64,000 bases of DNA from Bradyrhizobium aeschynomenes (GTDB lineage: Bacteria > Pseudomonadota > Alphaproteobacteria > Rhizobiales > Xanthobacteraceae). Positions within the stretch are counted from its first letter, which is position 1. Every line of letters starts with the position of its first letter. Shown here in pieces: positions 1 through 13,032 of the stretch. The notes under the pieces are model-generated. The model was not told where the DNA came from and did no database searches. It saw only the letters and a list, made by a program, of their open reading frames with translations. The stretch lies in NCBI RefSeq assembly GCF_013178945.1, contig NZ_JABFDM010000002.1, positions 124,001-188,000 on the forward strand, read 5' to 3'. The position numbers and the translations under genes were made by a program.

Positions 1-102
1 CAGCCCGAACTGGCCGAAGGCCAGCGTCGCGCCCGAGGACGCAACGCCGTGGATACGGCCCTTATGCGCCTTTCGGAACTTGGTCTTCTTTGGTTGCATC
101 AT
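1..102 (-). CDS. rplP: 50S ribosomal protein L16, N-terminal part (runs off the window)
   Basis: Only the first 34 codons are in the window. They begin [19 protein letters not shown] and continue with [13 protein letters not shown], the conserved N-terminus of L16, which binds 23S rRNA near the peptidyl-transferase centre and the A site. The start is taken at the first of two adjacent ATG codons (102); the second (99) is equally possible. It lies 40 bp downstream of rpsC in the same direction, the normal S10-operon order. The rest lies to the left of the window, so the gene is cut by the window edge, not broken. Confidence 0.93.
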   Translation of the reverse strand, partial: MMQPKKTKFRKAHKGRIHGVASSGATLAFGQFGL

Positions 103-142
103 GGCTTTGAGCCCTCAAACCTGTCTTGTCGCGGCTGATCGA

Positions 143-853
<711 letters not shown>

Positions 854-874
854 CGTATTCTCCCAGCGCCTGCT

Positions 875-1255
875 TTAAGCGCTCGCCTCGACCTGACGCA
901 CAATGATCGTCAGCTGCGAAAACGGTTTGAAAACTCGGCCCGAACGGCCACGGCCGCGCGGCGAGAAACGCTTCATCACGATTCCCTTGCCGACGAAAGC
1001 CTGCGAGACGACGAGATCGTCGACCTCGAGCTCGTGGTTGTTCTCGGCATTGGCGATCGCCGATTCCAGGCACTTCTTGACGTCGACCGCAATCCGCTTG
1101 CGCGAGAACTGCAGGTCGGCGAGGGCTGCCGACGCCTTGCGGCCGCGGATCATCTGCGCCACCAGGTTCAGCTTCTGCGGGCTCACCCGAAGCATCCGGG
1201 CCACAGCCTTGGCCTCGTTGTCGGGGAGGCTCCGTTCGCGCTTTGGTTTGCTCAT
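875..1255 (-). CDS. rplV: 50S ribosomal protein L22
   Basis: This 126-residue L22 binds 23S rRNA and its beta-hairpin lines the nascent-peptide exit tunnel. The core [19 protein letters not shown] and the loop segment [16 protein letters not shown] are both present. It starts MSKPKRERS. It follows rpsS by 10 bp and precedes rpsC by 21 bp, the usual S10-operon order. The hairpin tip, where macrolide-resistance changes occur in other species, shows no insertion or deletion visible by eye. Confidence 0.98.
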   Translation of the reverse strand: MSKPKRERSLPDNEAKAVARMLRVSPQKLNLVAQMIRGRKASAALADLQFSRKRIAVDVKKCLESAIANAENNHELEVDDLVVSQAFVGKGIVMKRFSPRGRGRSGRVFKPFSQLTIIVRQVEASA

Positions 1256-1265
1256 CGCTTAATCC

Positions 1266-1544
1266 TCAAGCCTTCTTGGCTTTCTTATCGCCCGAATGGC
1301 CGTGGAAGGTGCGGGTCGGCGAGAACTCGCCGAACTTGTGGCCGACCATCTCTTCGTTGATCGCCACCGGCACGTGCTTCTGGCCGTTGTAGACGCCGAA
1401 CGTCAGGCCGACGAACTGCGGCAGGATGGTCGAGCGGCGGCTCCAGATCTTGATGACGTCGTGACGGCCGGACGCGCGCGCCGCATCTGCCTTCTTGAGC
1501 AGCGACGCCTCGACGAACGGGCCTTTCCAGACTGAACGAACCAT
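1266..1544 (-). CDS. rpsS: 30S ribosomal protein S19
   Basis: This 92-residue protein opens [19 protein letters not shown] and contains [17 protein letters not shown] and [19 protein letters not shown], the S19 signatures. S19 forms a complex with S13 in the 30S head and contacts the A-site tRNA and intersubunit bridge. It sits 12 bp downstream of rplB and 10 bp upstream of rplV in the S10 operon. Its length is normal. Confidence 0.98.
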   Translation of the reverse strand: MVRSVWKGPFVEASLLKKADAARASGRHDVIKIWSRRSTILPQFVGLTFGVYNGQKHVPVAINEEMVGHKFGEFSPTRTFHGHSGDKKAKKA

Positions 1545-1556
1545 GTCCGTCGTTCC

Positions 1557-2390
1557 TTACTTCTTCCGCTTGTGGCGGCTCAAGAGAATGAATTTGTCGG
1601 TCGACTTGTTGGTGCGGGTCTTCTTGCCCTTGGTGGGCTTGCCCCATGGAGTGACCGGGTGACGACCGCCCGAGGTACGGCCTTCGCCGCCGCCGTGCGG
1701 ATGGTCGATCGGGTTCATCGCGACACCGCGGTTGTGCGGGCGACGGCCCATCCAACGCTTGCGGCCGGCCTTGCCGATCGAGGTGTTCATGTGGTCCGGG
1801 TTCGACACCGCACCGATGGTGCCGCGGCAGCGGCCATGCACCAGGCGCTGCTCGCCCGAGTTCAGGCGGACGATCACGTAGTCCTGGTCGCGACCGACGA
1901 TCTGGGCATAGGTGCCGGCCGAACGCGCGAGCTGGCCGCCCTTCCCGATCTTGACCTCGATGTTGTGGACGATCGTGCCCACCGGCATGTTGCCGAGCGG
2001 CATGACGTTGCCCGGCTTCACGTCGACATAATTGCCGGCGACGATGGTGTCGCCGACCGCCAGGCGCTGCGGCGCCAGGATGTAGGCGAGCTCGCCGTCC
2101 TGGTACTTGACCAGGGCGATGAAGGCCGTCCGGTTCGGGTCATACTCCAGGCGCTCGACGGTCGCGGGAACGTCGACCTTGTCGCGCTTGAAGTCGACCG
2201 TGCGGTACGACTGCTTGTGGCCGCCGCCGAGGAAGCGAACCGTGATGCGGCCGGTGTTGTTGCGGCCGCCGCTCGACTGCTTGCCCTCGGTCAACGCCTT
2301 GACCGGCTTGCCCTTGTACAGGGCCGAACGATCGACCATCACCAGCTGGCGCTGGCCCGGCGTCGTGGGATTGAATGTCTTCAGTGCCAT
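1557..2390 (-). CDS. rplB: 50S ribosomal protein L2
   Basis: This 277-residue protein begins [17 protein letters not shown] and carries the L2 C-terminal signature around [17 protein letters not shown], including the conserved histidine of the peptidyl-transferase region. L2 is a primary 23S rRNA-binding protein needed for subunit association. It is 12 bp downstream of rplW and is followed by rpsS after 12 bp. Length is normal. Confidence 0.98.
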   Translation of the reverse strand: MALKTFNPTTPGQRQLVMVDRSALYKGKPVKALTEGKQSSGGRNNTGRITVRFLGGGHKQSYRTVDFKRDKVDVPATVERLEYDPNRTAFIALVKYQDGELAYILAPQRLAVGDTIVAGNYVDVKPGNVMPLGNMPVGTIVHNIEVKIGKGGQLARSAGTYAQIVGRDQDYVIVRLNSGEQRLVHGRCRGTIGAVSNPDHMNTSIGKAGRKRWMGRRPHNRGVAMNPIDHPHGGGEGRTSGGRHPVTPWGKPTKGKKTRTNKSTDKFILLSRHKRKK

Positions 2391-2402
2391 GGCAGCTCAG
2401 CC

Positions 2403-2702
2403 TTACAGTCCGGTGGTGACGTCGATCCGGTGGCCCTCTTCGAGGGTCACGATCGCCCGCTTGCTGTCCGATTGCGAACCGAAATTGCCGCGGAACACCT
2501 TGGTCTTGCCCTTGCGGACGAGCGTATTGACGCTCTTGACCTTGACGTCGAACAGCTTCTCGATCGCTTCCTTGATCTGCGGCTTGGTCGCCTTGGCGGC
2601 CACCTTGAACAGAACCTTGTTGTGCTCCGAGGCGAAGGTCGCCTTCTCGGTCACGACCGGCGCGATGATGATGTCGTAGTGGCGCGGATCGATGGTCTTC
2701 AT
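2403..2702 (-). CDS. rplW: 50S ribosomal protein L23
   Basis: This 99-residue L23 sits at the polypeptide exit and docks trigger factor and the signal recognition particle. The conserved segments [20 protein letters not shown] and [15 protein letters not shown] are visible. Its ATG overlaps the rplD stop codon in an ATGA junction (2699-2702), so the two are probably translationally coupled. It lies between rplD and rplB in standard S10 order. Confidence 0.97.
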   Translation of the reverse strand: MKTIDPRHYDIIIAPVVTEKATFASEHNKVLFKVAAKATKPQIKEAIEKLFDVKVKSVNTLVRKGKTKVFRGNFGSQSDSKRAIVTLEEGHRIDVTTGL

Positions 2703-3319
2703 TTGAAGCGCGCCTCCAGCGCATCGATCGCCGCCTTGGTCAGCACGAGCTTCTGACGGCGCAGGATGTCATAGACGTTGATGCCCTGGATCGGCAGTAC
2801 ATCCATGTTCGGGATGTTGCGGGCGGCATTGGCGAAACCGGTGTGCAGCTCGGCGCCGTCGATGATCAGCGCATTGGTCAGGCCGAGACCGGAGAAGTGT
2901 CCGATCAGCGCCTTGGTCTTCGCCGCCTCGAGGGTGGCGTTCTCCAGCACGACCAGATCACCGTCCTTGGCCTTGGCCGACAACGCATGCTTCAGCGCCA
3001 TTGCACGGACCTTCTTCGGCAGGTCGGTCGCATGCGAACGCACGACCGGACCGAAGGCGCGGCCGCCGCCACGGAACTGCGGCACGCGGGCCGAGCCGTG
3101 ACGAGCACCGCCGGTGCCCTTCTGCTTGTACATCTTCTTGCCGGTGCGCCAGATCTCGGCGCGGCCCTTGGCCTTGTGGGTACCGGCCTGGCGTTTGTTG
3201 AGCTGCCACTGGACGCAGCGCTGAATGATGTCAGCGCGCGGCTCCAGACCGAAGATGGCGTCGGACAGCTGGACGGAGCCGGCTTCCTTGCCCTCGAGCG
3301 TGGTGACTTTCAGTTCCAT
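2699..3319 (-). CDS. rplD: 50S ribosomal protein L4
   Basis: This 206-residue L4 starts [18 protein letters not shown]. It contains the loop rich in basic and Gly residues ([20 protein letters not shown]) that reaches into the exit tunnel. L4 is an early assembly protein; in enterobacteria it also represses its own operon, but I see no comparable leader here. It begins immediately after the rplC stop codon with no spacer and ends in a 4-bp overlap with rplW, so rplC, rplD and rplW form a tight translational unit. Confidence 0.97.
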   Translation of the reverse strand: MELKVTTLEGKEAGSVQLSDAIFGLEPRADIIQRCVQWQLNKRQAGTHKAKGRAEIWRTGKKMYKQKGTGGARHGSARVPQFRGGGRAFGPVVRSHATDLPKKVRAMALKHALSAKAKDGDLVVLENATLEAAKTKALIGHFSGLGLTNALIIDGAELHTGFANAARNIPNMDVLPIQGINVYDILRRQKLVLTKAAIDALEARFK

Positions 3320-4039
3320 TTATGCGCCCTCCTGCACGGCCGGCGCTTCGGCAGCCTGCTCACCCGCGACCTTGAACTTGCCGGGCTTCGGCGCTTCCTT
3401 CGGCAGCGGCTTCTTCACGGCGTCGCGCACCGAGATCCAGCCACCCTTGGAGCCGGGCACCGCGCCTTCGACCAGGATCAGGCCGCGCTCGACGTCCGTC
3501 TGCACCACACGCAGGTTCAGCGTGGTGATGCGGTCGACACCCATGTGACCGGGCATCTTCTTGTTCTTCCAGGTCTTGCCGGGGTCCTGACGGCCACCGG
3601 TCGAACCGATCGAACGGTGCGAGATCGACACACCGTGCGTGGCGCGCAGACCGCCGAAGTTCCAGCGCTTCATGCCGCCGGCGAAGCCCTTACCGACCGA
3701 GGTGCCGGTGACGTCGACGAACTGACCGACGACGAAGTGGTCGGCCTGGATCTCGGCGCCGACCGGGATCAGCGAGTCCTCGCTGACACGGAATTCGGCG
3801 AGCTTGCGCTTCGGCTCGACCTTGGCGACCGCGAACTGGCCGCGCTCCGCCTTCGGCATGTAGACCGTCTTGCGGCTGCCGCTGCCGAGCTGCAGCGCGA
3901 CGTAGCCGTTCTTCTCGGTGGTGCGGTGACCGACCACCTGGCAATTGCCGAGCTTCAGCACGGTCACGGGGATATGTTCGCCGGTCTCCGTGAAGACCCG
4001 CGTCATCCCGACCTTTTGTGCGATCACTCCGGAGCGCAT
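3320..4039 (-). CDS. rplC: 50S ribosomal protein L3
   Basis: This 239-residue protein begins [20 protein letters not shown]. It contains the L3 core with [20 protein letters not shown] and [14 protein letters not shown]. It is roughly 30 residues longer than the E. coli protein because of a Pro/Ala/Glu-rich C-terminal tail, a common alphaproteobacterial feature. L3 organises the 23S rRNA 3' domain next to the peptidyl-transferase centre. It follows rpsJ by 57 bp and abuts rplD. Confidence 0.97.
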   Translation of the reverse strand: MRSGVIAQKVGMTRVFTETGEHIPVTVLKLGNCQVVGHRTTEKNGYVALQLGSGSRKTVYMPKAERGQFAVAKVEPKRKLAEFRVSEDSLIPVGAEIQADHFVVGQFVDVTGTSVGKGFAGGMKRWNFGGLRATHGVSISHRSIGSTGGRQDPGKTWKNKKMPGHMGVDRITTLNLRVVQTDVERGLILVEGAVPGSKGGWISVRDAVKKPLPKEAPKPGKFKVAGEQAAEAPAVQEGA

Positions 4040-4096
4040 CGGCGTGCTTCCTGTTCTTCTCTATGTCCGCGAAAAGGCGAACGTGAATCCAAAAAC

Positions 4097-4405
4097 TTAG
4101 AGCTTGATCTCGACGTCGACGCCGGCGGCCAGATCGAGCTTCATGAGAGCATCGACGGTCTGCGGGGTCGGATCGACGATGTCGAGCAGGCGCTTGTGGG
4201 TGCGCATCTCGAACTGCTCGCGGCTCTTCTTGTCGACGTGCGGCGAACGGTTCACGGTGAACTTCTCGATGCGGGTCGGCAGCGGAATGGGTCCGCGAAC
4301 CTGCGCGCCGGTCCGTTTCGCCGTGTTGACGATCTCGCGCGTCGACGTATCGAGGATACGATGGTCAAACGCCTTGAGACGGATGCGGATATTTTGGCCG
4401 TTCAT
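4097..4405 (-). CDS. rpsJ: 30S ribosomal protein S10 (NusE)
   Basis: This 102-residue protein starts [19 protein letters not shown]. It contains [19 protein letters not shown] and [18 protein letters not shown], diagnostic for S10. Besides its role in the 30S head, S10 (NusE) joins NusB and NusG in transcription antitermination. The frame is open further upstream, but that part translates the tuf-rpsJ spacer hairpin, and the ATG at 4405 matches the usual family start. It follows tuf and leads into rplC, linking the str and S10 operons. Confidence 0.97.
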
Positions 4406-4423
4406 TGCCGTATCTTTCTGTGA

Positions 4424-4493
4424 GTAGTGAGTGGCGAGTAGCGAACGGCGAATGGATAATCTCCATTCGCCACCCGCCATTCCCTATTCGCTG
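4424..4493. repeat. Hairpin-forming spacer between tuf and rpsJ
   Basis: The short tuf-rpsJ spacer contains a perfect 10-bp inverted repeat, GGCGAATGGA at 4447-4456 and TCCATTCGCC at 4462-4471, around a 5-nt loop. Variations on GTGAGTGGCGAGTAGCGAA and CCATTCCCTATTCGCT flank it and extend the dyad. There is no T-run on the minus strand, so it does not look like a simple intrinsic terminator. It may be a dispersed intergenic repeat or an mRNA processing site between the str and S10 parts of the operon. Confidence 0.6.
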
Positions 4494-4496
4494 TTG

Positions 4497-5687
<1,191 letters not shown>

Positions 5688-5726
5688 TTGACTCTCCGTT
5701 CAGTCGCTAACTTGAGCTCGCGACAA

Positions 5727-7799
<2,073 letters not shown>

Positions 7800-7832
7800 G
7801 GATCTGTTCCCTGATTTCCGTTCGGGCCGCTG

Positions 7833-8704
<872 letters not shown>

Positions 8705-9109
8705 CTTGGCCTTCACCCTTCTCAACGTTCGAACGGAGACCGTGACCGGCTTCCGCAAATTCTGTTCGAGGTTCCCCGCCTCACCGGGCCGCCTCGCGCG
8801 AAAAACCCGCGCAAAACGAAATCGCGCCAACCATTCATCGCTGAACGGAAAGCGCTTGACGCCACAGAGGACCGCGATCACCCCCCTTCAGCTTGCGCTG
8901 ACGGCGGCCTACCGAGGTCATGCATCCGAAATTGGTCTCAAGAGAACGAGCTCAAGAGATCGAATATCGTTTTGGCATTGCCTAGCTATGATCGACAGCG
9001 TTTGAGCGGCATTCGTCGAGGTTGGTGCCCGTCTTGCCCTGTTAGAGGCGGTCCGGGTGATCCGTACCGACGCTGGCGAAGCTCACCGCCTGTCGTTGAG
9101 TGCCGGCCT
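8705..9109 (-). other. Leader of the str operon
   Basis: These roughly 400 bp lie between the predicted promoter and the rpsL start. I found no supported gene on either strand. The minus-strand frame that joins rpsL has no family match and no good ribosome-binding site upstream. If the promoter assignment is right, this is an unusually long 5' untranslated region for a ribosomal operon and could contain an autoregulatory structure, but no convincing long hairpin could be picked out by eye. Confidence 0.4.
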
Positions 9110-9136
9110 TTTATAAGCGGTAAAACCCCAAGTCAA
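9110..9136 (-). promoter_or_regulatory. Likely promoter of the str-S10 operon
   Basis: Read on the minus strand, TTGACT (9131-9136) is followed after 15 nt by TATAAA (9110-9115), with TTATAAAAGG giving an alternative -10 register and spacing. It is the best sigma-70-like match upstream of rpsL, in an AT-rich island within GC-rich sequence. The 15-nt spacing is shorter than ideal. The assignment rests on sequence only. Confidence 0.5.
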
Positions 9137-9506
9137 GCAAAACGACGCCGCAGGACGCGCAAACCGCTCTTTCGGGAGCCGGCCACCACACCCCATCGCC
9201 CGCTCGGTACCGGCCATCAGGTCAGCCTCACCTATTCACTCAATGCTGCCTTTCAAGTCCATGTTGTCGCTGCAAGATTGGTCTCCTGGCAGAATCGCTT
9301 TCAATGATGCCGGTGCGAGACAAAGGGCCTGACGGCCACTTGTGCTGCCGCCCGCCGCGCGACCGGCGGGCCGCCATGCTCCGCAGCCTGGCAGGCGGTG
9401 GCCGCCCGGCGAATCCGTCCGTTCACGCTCAGCAACAGGCTGAAACAACAGAGCTAAGGCTTTGTTCGGCTTTGGCGGACAGGATGGCGCCGCAACGAGG
9501 CATCCG
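9137..9506. other. Divergent intergenic region, nothing recognised
   Basis: About 370 bp separate the str promoter from the flavoprotein gene. Short open frames exist on both strands but lack plausible ribosome-binding sites, family resemblance or consistent codon use. The region should hold the promoter of the flavoprotein gene, but no consensus match stood out. Confidence 0.4.
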
Positions 9507-10718
9507 GTGACCCGATATACCGACATTGCGATCATTGGCGGCGGTCTGGCGGGCTCGATTGCGGCCGGCATGCTGGGGCGGGCAGGCATACCTGCGGTTC
9601 TGGTCGATCCGCACCCGGTCTACCCGCCGGACTTCCGAATCGAGAAGATCTCCGGCGCCGAGCAGATCGCGCGCTTCAGGCGCACGGGGGGCGCCGACCT
9701 GGCGCTGCGCCGTGCGACATTGGCGTCCGAGAACTGGATCGCGCGATTCGGCTACGTGCTCGACAAGGCGCCGGTCCATCAATACGGGATCGTGTACGAT
9801 GCGCTGGTCGCGGCGGTCCGGGAGGAGGTTCCCGGCGCCGTCGCGCGAATCGTCGCCAAGGCGGTCGCGATCAACCCCAGCGAAGACCGCCAATCGGTCA
9901 CCCTGTCGAACGGAGAGATCCTCTCCGCCCGTCTGGTCGTGCTCGCCAACGGCCTGAATGTCGGGCTTCGTCACATGCTGGGAATCACCCGCAGGATCAC
10001 CAGCCCAGCCCACTCGATCTCGGTCGGCTTCGATCTGGTGCCGATCGGGCGCCCCACCTTCCCGTTTCCGGCCATGACCTATTTCCAGGAGCGGGCCAGC
10101 AGCCGGGTGCCCTACGTCACGCTGTTCCCGATCGGCGACCGCATGCGGGCCAATCTGTTCGCCTATCGCGAGGTCGACGATCCCTGGCTGCGGGCCGTCC
10201 GGCACGACCCGGTCAAGATGCTGCAGGCCGCCCTGCCCGGCCTTAAGCGGATCACCGGCGACTACGCCGTGACCGGCGAGGTCAAGGTCCGGCCGGCCGA
10301 CCTCATCATCAACAGCGGCTATCGCATGCCCGGCGTCGTCCTGGTCGGCGACGCGTTCTGCACCACCTGCCCGGTCACGGGTACGGGCTCCGACAAGGTG
10401 TTCACCGATGTCGAGCGCCTGTGCAACGTGCACATCCCGCGCTGGCTCGCCACCGACGGGATGAGCGAGGGCAAGATCGCGGCGTTCTACGACGATCCGG
10501 TCAAGACAGCCTGCGACGCGTGGTCGCTCGACAAGGCCTGGCGTTTCCGAGAGGTCTCGATCGGCACCGGCCCGTATTGGCTGGCGCAGCGCTGGGCGCG
10601 GTTTGCGGTCTCGCTCGGCCGCGGCGTGCGACACCGACTTGAAAGCGCGGGGCTCCAGGCGGGTTCTCGTAGCCCGGAAGAGCGCAGCGATATCCGGGGT
10701 CTCACCAAAAGCTCGTGA
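9507..10718 (+). CDS. FAD-dependent oxidoreductase, UbiH/PHBH-like
   Basis: This 403-residue flavoprotein uses a GTG start at 9507, with a GAGG motif 7 nt upstream and the nucleotide-binding strand beginning at once. The Rossmann dinucleotide motif IIGGGLAGS is at residues 9-17. A second FAD-binding motif, LVGDAFCTTCPVTGTGSDK, lies near residues 280-300 and corresponds to the GD...P..G.G motif of the UbiH/p-hydroxybenzoate hydroxylase class. It is probably a monooxygenase or dehydrogenase of an aromatic, terpenoid or lipid substrate, but the substrate cannot be read from the sequence. The last 16 or so residues are encoded by a dispersed palindromic repeat and are unlikely to be ancestral. 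It converges on the ABC exporter gene. Confidence 0.8.
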   Translation: MTRYTDIAIIGGGLAGSIAAGMLGRAGIPAVLVDPHPVYPPDFRIEKISGAEQIARFRRTGGADLALRRATLASENWIARFGYVLDKAPVHQYGIVYDALVAAVREEVPGAVARIVAKAVAINPSEDRQSVTLSNGEILSARLVVLANGLNVGLRHMLGITRRITSPAHSISVGFDLVPIGRPTFPFPAMTYFQERASSRVPYVTLFPIGDRMRANLFAYREVDDPWLRAVRHDPVKMLQAALPGLKRITGDYAVTGEVKVRPADLIINSGYRMPGVVLVGDAFCTTCPVTGTGSDKVFTDVERLCNVHIPRWLATDGMSEGKIAAFYDDPVKTACDAWSLDKAWRFREVSIGTGPYWLAQRWARFAVSLGRGVRHRLESAGLQAGSRSPEERSDIRGLTKSS

Positions 10719-10751
10719 GACCCCGCATGTCACTGCGCTCATGCGGGCTGC
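10669..10751. repeat. Dispersed palindromic repeat (GTAGCCCGGATGAGCGC type)
   Basis: The left arm GTAGCCCGGAAGAGCGCAGC and the right arm TGCGCTCATGCGGGCTGC form an imperfect stem around a central GGTCTCACC/GGTGAGACC-like dyad. Related copies are at 40266-40350 and 46519-46601, and a degenerate one near 26001-26069. This copy overlaps the 3' end of the flavoprotein gene and supplies its stop codon. It ends just before the convergent ABC exporter gene and may help terminate both transcripts. Confidence 0.75.
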
Positions 10752-10754
10752 GGG

Positions 10755-12833
10755 TCACTCCTCATCGTCCTCATCGTCCTCGAGGTCGTCTTCCTCTTCC
10801 TCTTCCTCGTCCTCGTCGTCGCTGTCGTCATCCGCCTGAGCGAGCCGGCTCGGCTGGTGGCCCTGGTCGTCCCAGAGCTTGCGATAGGTACCGTTCTTGG
10901 CCAGCAGCTCGGCATGGCTGCCGCGCTCGATGGCGCGGCCGCCGGAGATGACGATGATCTCGTCCATCTCGACCACCGAGGTCAGGCGGTGGGTCGACCA
11001 GATCATGGTGCGGCCCTTGGCGACCTTGAGCAAGGTGCGGTTGATCGCGGCTTCCGTGGTCTGGTCGAGCGCCGAGGTCGCCTCGTCGAGCAGCAGCACC
11101 GAGGGATTGCGGATGATGGCCCGGGCGATCGCGATGCGCTGGCGCTGGCCGCCGGACAGCGTGTCGCCGCGCTCGCCAACGAGGGTGTCGTATTTCTGCG
11201 GCAGGCTCATGATGTAGCGGTGGATCTCGGCCTTCTTGGCCGCTTCCTCCACCTCCTCGTCGGTCGCCCCCTCCTTGCCGAGCCGGATGTTCTCGCGCAG
11301 CGACATGTTGAACAGCATGTTCTCCTGGAACACGACGGCCATGCTGCCGCGGAGCGAATCGCGCGTCACCTTGCGGATGTCGACGCCGTCGATCGTCACG
11401 CGCCCCTCGTCCGGGACGTAGAGCCGCAGGATCAAATTGAGCAGCGTGCTCTTGCCGGAACCGGAGGGCCCGACGATCGCGATGCGCTTGCCGACATCGA
11501 GCTTGAGGCTGAGATTGTCGAGCACCGGCGTCTCACTGCCCTCGTACTGGAAGCTGACGCGCTCGAAGGTGATGTCGTGGCTGATGCGCGGCAGGTCCGG
11601 CGCGCCCGGCCGGTCCGCGCCGCGCGTCGGCTCGTCCAGCAGCTCCTGCATGTGACGGATCGCGGCCGCCGAGGAGATCGACACCGGCACGAAATGCATG
11701 ACGTGGGCAATGTTGTAGGACACCTCCCAGAACGCGCTCTCGAAGGTGACGAAGGTGCCGATCGTGATCTGGCCCTTGGTGGCGAGATAGGCGCCGATCG
11801 CCAGCACCACGAGATGCAGCAGCAGCACCGCGATCGTCACCGAGCGCTCGACCATCGTCGACAGGAACATCGCATCTGCGATCTTTCGCCGCGCCTCGTC
11901 GTTGCGGAAGGAGAACCAGCCGAACACCTTGCGATGCAGGCTGAAAGCCTTGATGACCGCCTGCGCCGCGATGTTCTCCTGGATGACGCCAAGCAGCGAA
12001 GCCTCGTTGAGCTTCTGCTCGTAATTGGCCTGCACCGCCTTGGGCGTCAGGATGCGCGGCCCGATCAGGGTGATCGGGAACACCAAGAGCGCGATCGCCG
12101 CGAGCTGCCAGTTGAGAAACAGCATCAGGACAATGCCGGCGATGAGCTCGAGCAGCGGCAGGGCCGCGCTGTTGACGAAGGTCTTGACCACGCCCTCGAA
12201 GGCCGACATGTCGACCGAGAAGCGTGACAGGATCTCGCCGCGCTTGGTGCGCTGGAAATAGGCTGCCGGCAGGTTCTGCACGTGATCGAACAGACGCGTG
12301 CGGACATCCGAGATGATGCCGGCCGCCAGACGCGCATCCCAGCGCTCATAGAGCACGGCGACGATCGAGGTGAAGATGCCGGCCGCGGCCAGCACGCCGA
12401 GGATGCGGTAGAGCGCCTCGAAATCCTCCTCGCCGAGCGCGTCGTCGATCAGGAACTTCAGGCTCAGCGGCATGATGACGTTGAACAGCGTCTCGATCAG
12501 CACGCCGATCGTCACGAAGGCCAGCATCTTCTTGTACTTCGCCAGCAGCGGCGAGACGAAGCCATAGATCGTCGCCAGCGCGCCGGCGGCCTCGCGGGCC
12601 GTGTAGACGACGAGATCCTCGTCGTCGTCATCGTCGTCGAGATCGAGAGCGGCCTCTTCGCCCTCCTCCTCATCATCGTCGCCGGCGATAGGGGCCTTGT
12701 CGCTCGCGGCCGCCTTTGGTGTTCCGGCTTTTGGAACCGCGGGCTTGGCCGCAGCCGTCATCGCGCGCTTGTCAGCAGGATCATCTGCCGATCCGGACTT
12801 CTGATTTTCCGGCGGTGAAGATTTGGGCGCCAT
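10755..12833 (-). CDS. ABC exporter (fused permease and ATPase) with acidic tails
   Basis: This 692-residue type IV ABC half-transporter should act as a homodimer in the inner membrane. A transmembrane domain of about six helices spans residues 95-390. The nucleotide-binding domain follows, with Walker A GPSGSGKST, signature [14 protein letters not shown], Walker B VLLLDEATSALD and the switch histidine in WSTHRL. Both ends are unusual: a Pro/Ala/Lys-rich N-terminus leads into an Asp/Glu run (about residues 53-77), and the last 25 or so residues are almost entirely Asp and Glu. The family covers lipid, peptide and glucan exporters, and the substrate is unknown here. It lies 199 bp downstream of the oxidase-methyltransferase gene in the same direction, which suggests but does not prove that it exports a product of that enzyme. 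Confidence 0.9.
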   Translation of the reverse strand: MAPKSSPPENQKSGSADDPADKRAMTAAAKPAVPKAGTPKAAASDKAPIAGDDDEEEGEEAALDLDDDDDDEDLVVYTAREAAGALATIYGFVSPLLAKYKKMLAFVTIGVLIETLFNVIMPLSLKFLIDDALGEEDFEALYRILGVLAAAGIFTSIVAVLYERWDARLAAGIISDVRTRLFDHVQNLPAAYFQRTKRGEILSRFSVDMSAFEGVVKTFVNSAALPLLELIAGIVLMLFLNWQLAAIALLVFPITLIGPRILTPKAVQANYEQKLNEASLLGVIQENIAAQAVIKAFSLHRKVFGWFSFRNDEARRKIADAMFLSTMVERSVTIAVLLLHLVVLAIGAYLATKGQITIGTFVTFESAFWEVSYNIAHVMHFVPVSISSAAAIRHMQELLDEPTRGADRPGAPDLPRISHDITFERVSFQYEGSETPVLDNLSLKLDVGKRIAIVGPSGSGKSTLLNLILRLYVPDEGRVTIDGVDIRKVTRDSLRGSMAVVFQENMLFNMSLRENIRLGKEGATDEEVEEAAKKAEIHRYIMSLPQKYDTLVGERGDTLSGGQRQRIAIARAIIRNPSVLLLDEATSALDQTTEAAINRTLLKVAKGRTMIWSTHRLTSVVEMDEIIVISGGRAIERGSHAELLAKNGTYRKLWDDQGHQPSRLAQADDDSDDEDEEEEEEDDLEDDEDDEE

Positions 12834-13032
12834 TCAACGAACCGATCCTGTACGGCCCCGAAGCCGTCACGGATTAAAGCGGCCCGGCTTTAACACCTGT
12901 GCTGGCCTCCCGCCAGCGTTCTCGCGACATGGTGCCGCAGCCGCCGAGAGCACGGCGTGCCGCTGTCGCGCAATCAGCACAGTTCATCGGGCCGGGTTAC
13001 GACGAGCGCGCCAGCAGCCGTGCGTCCCGCTG

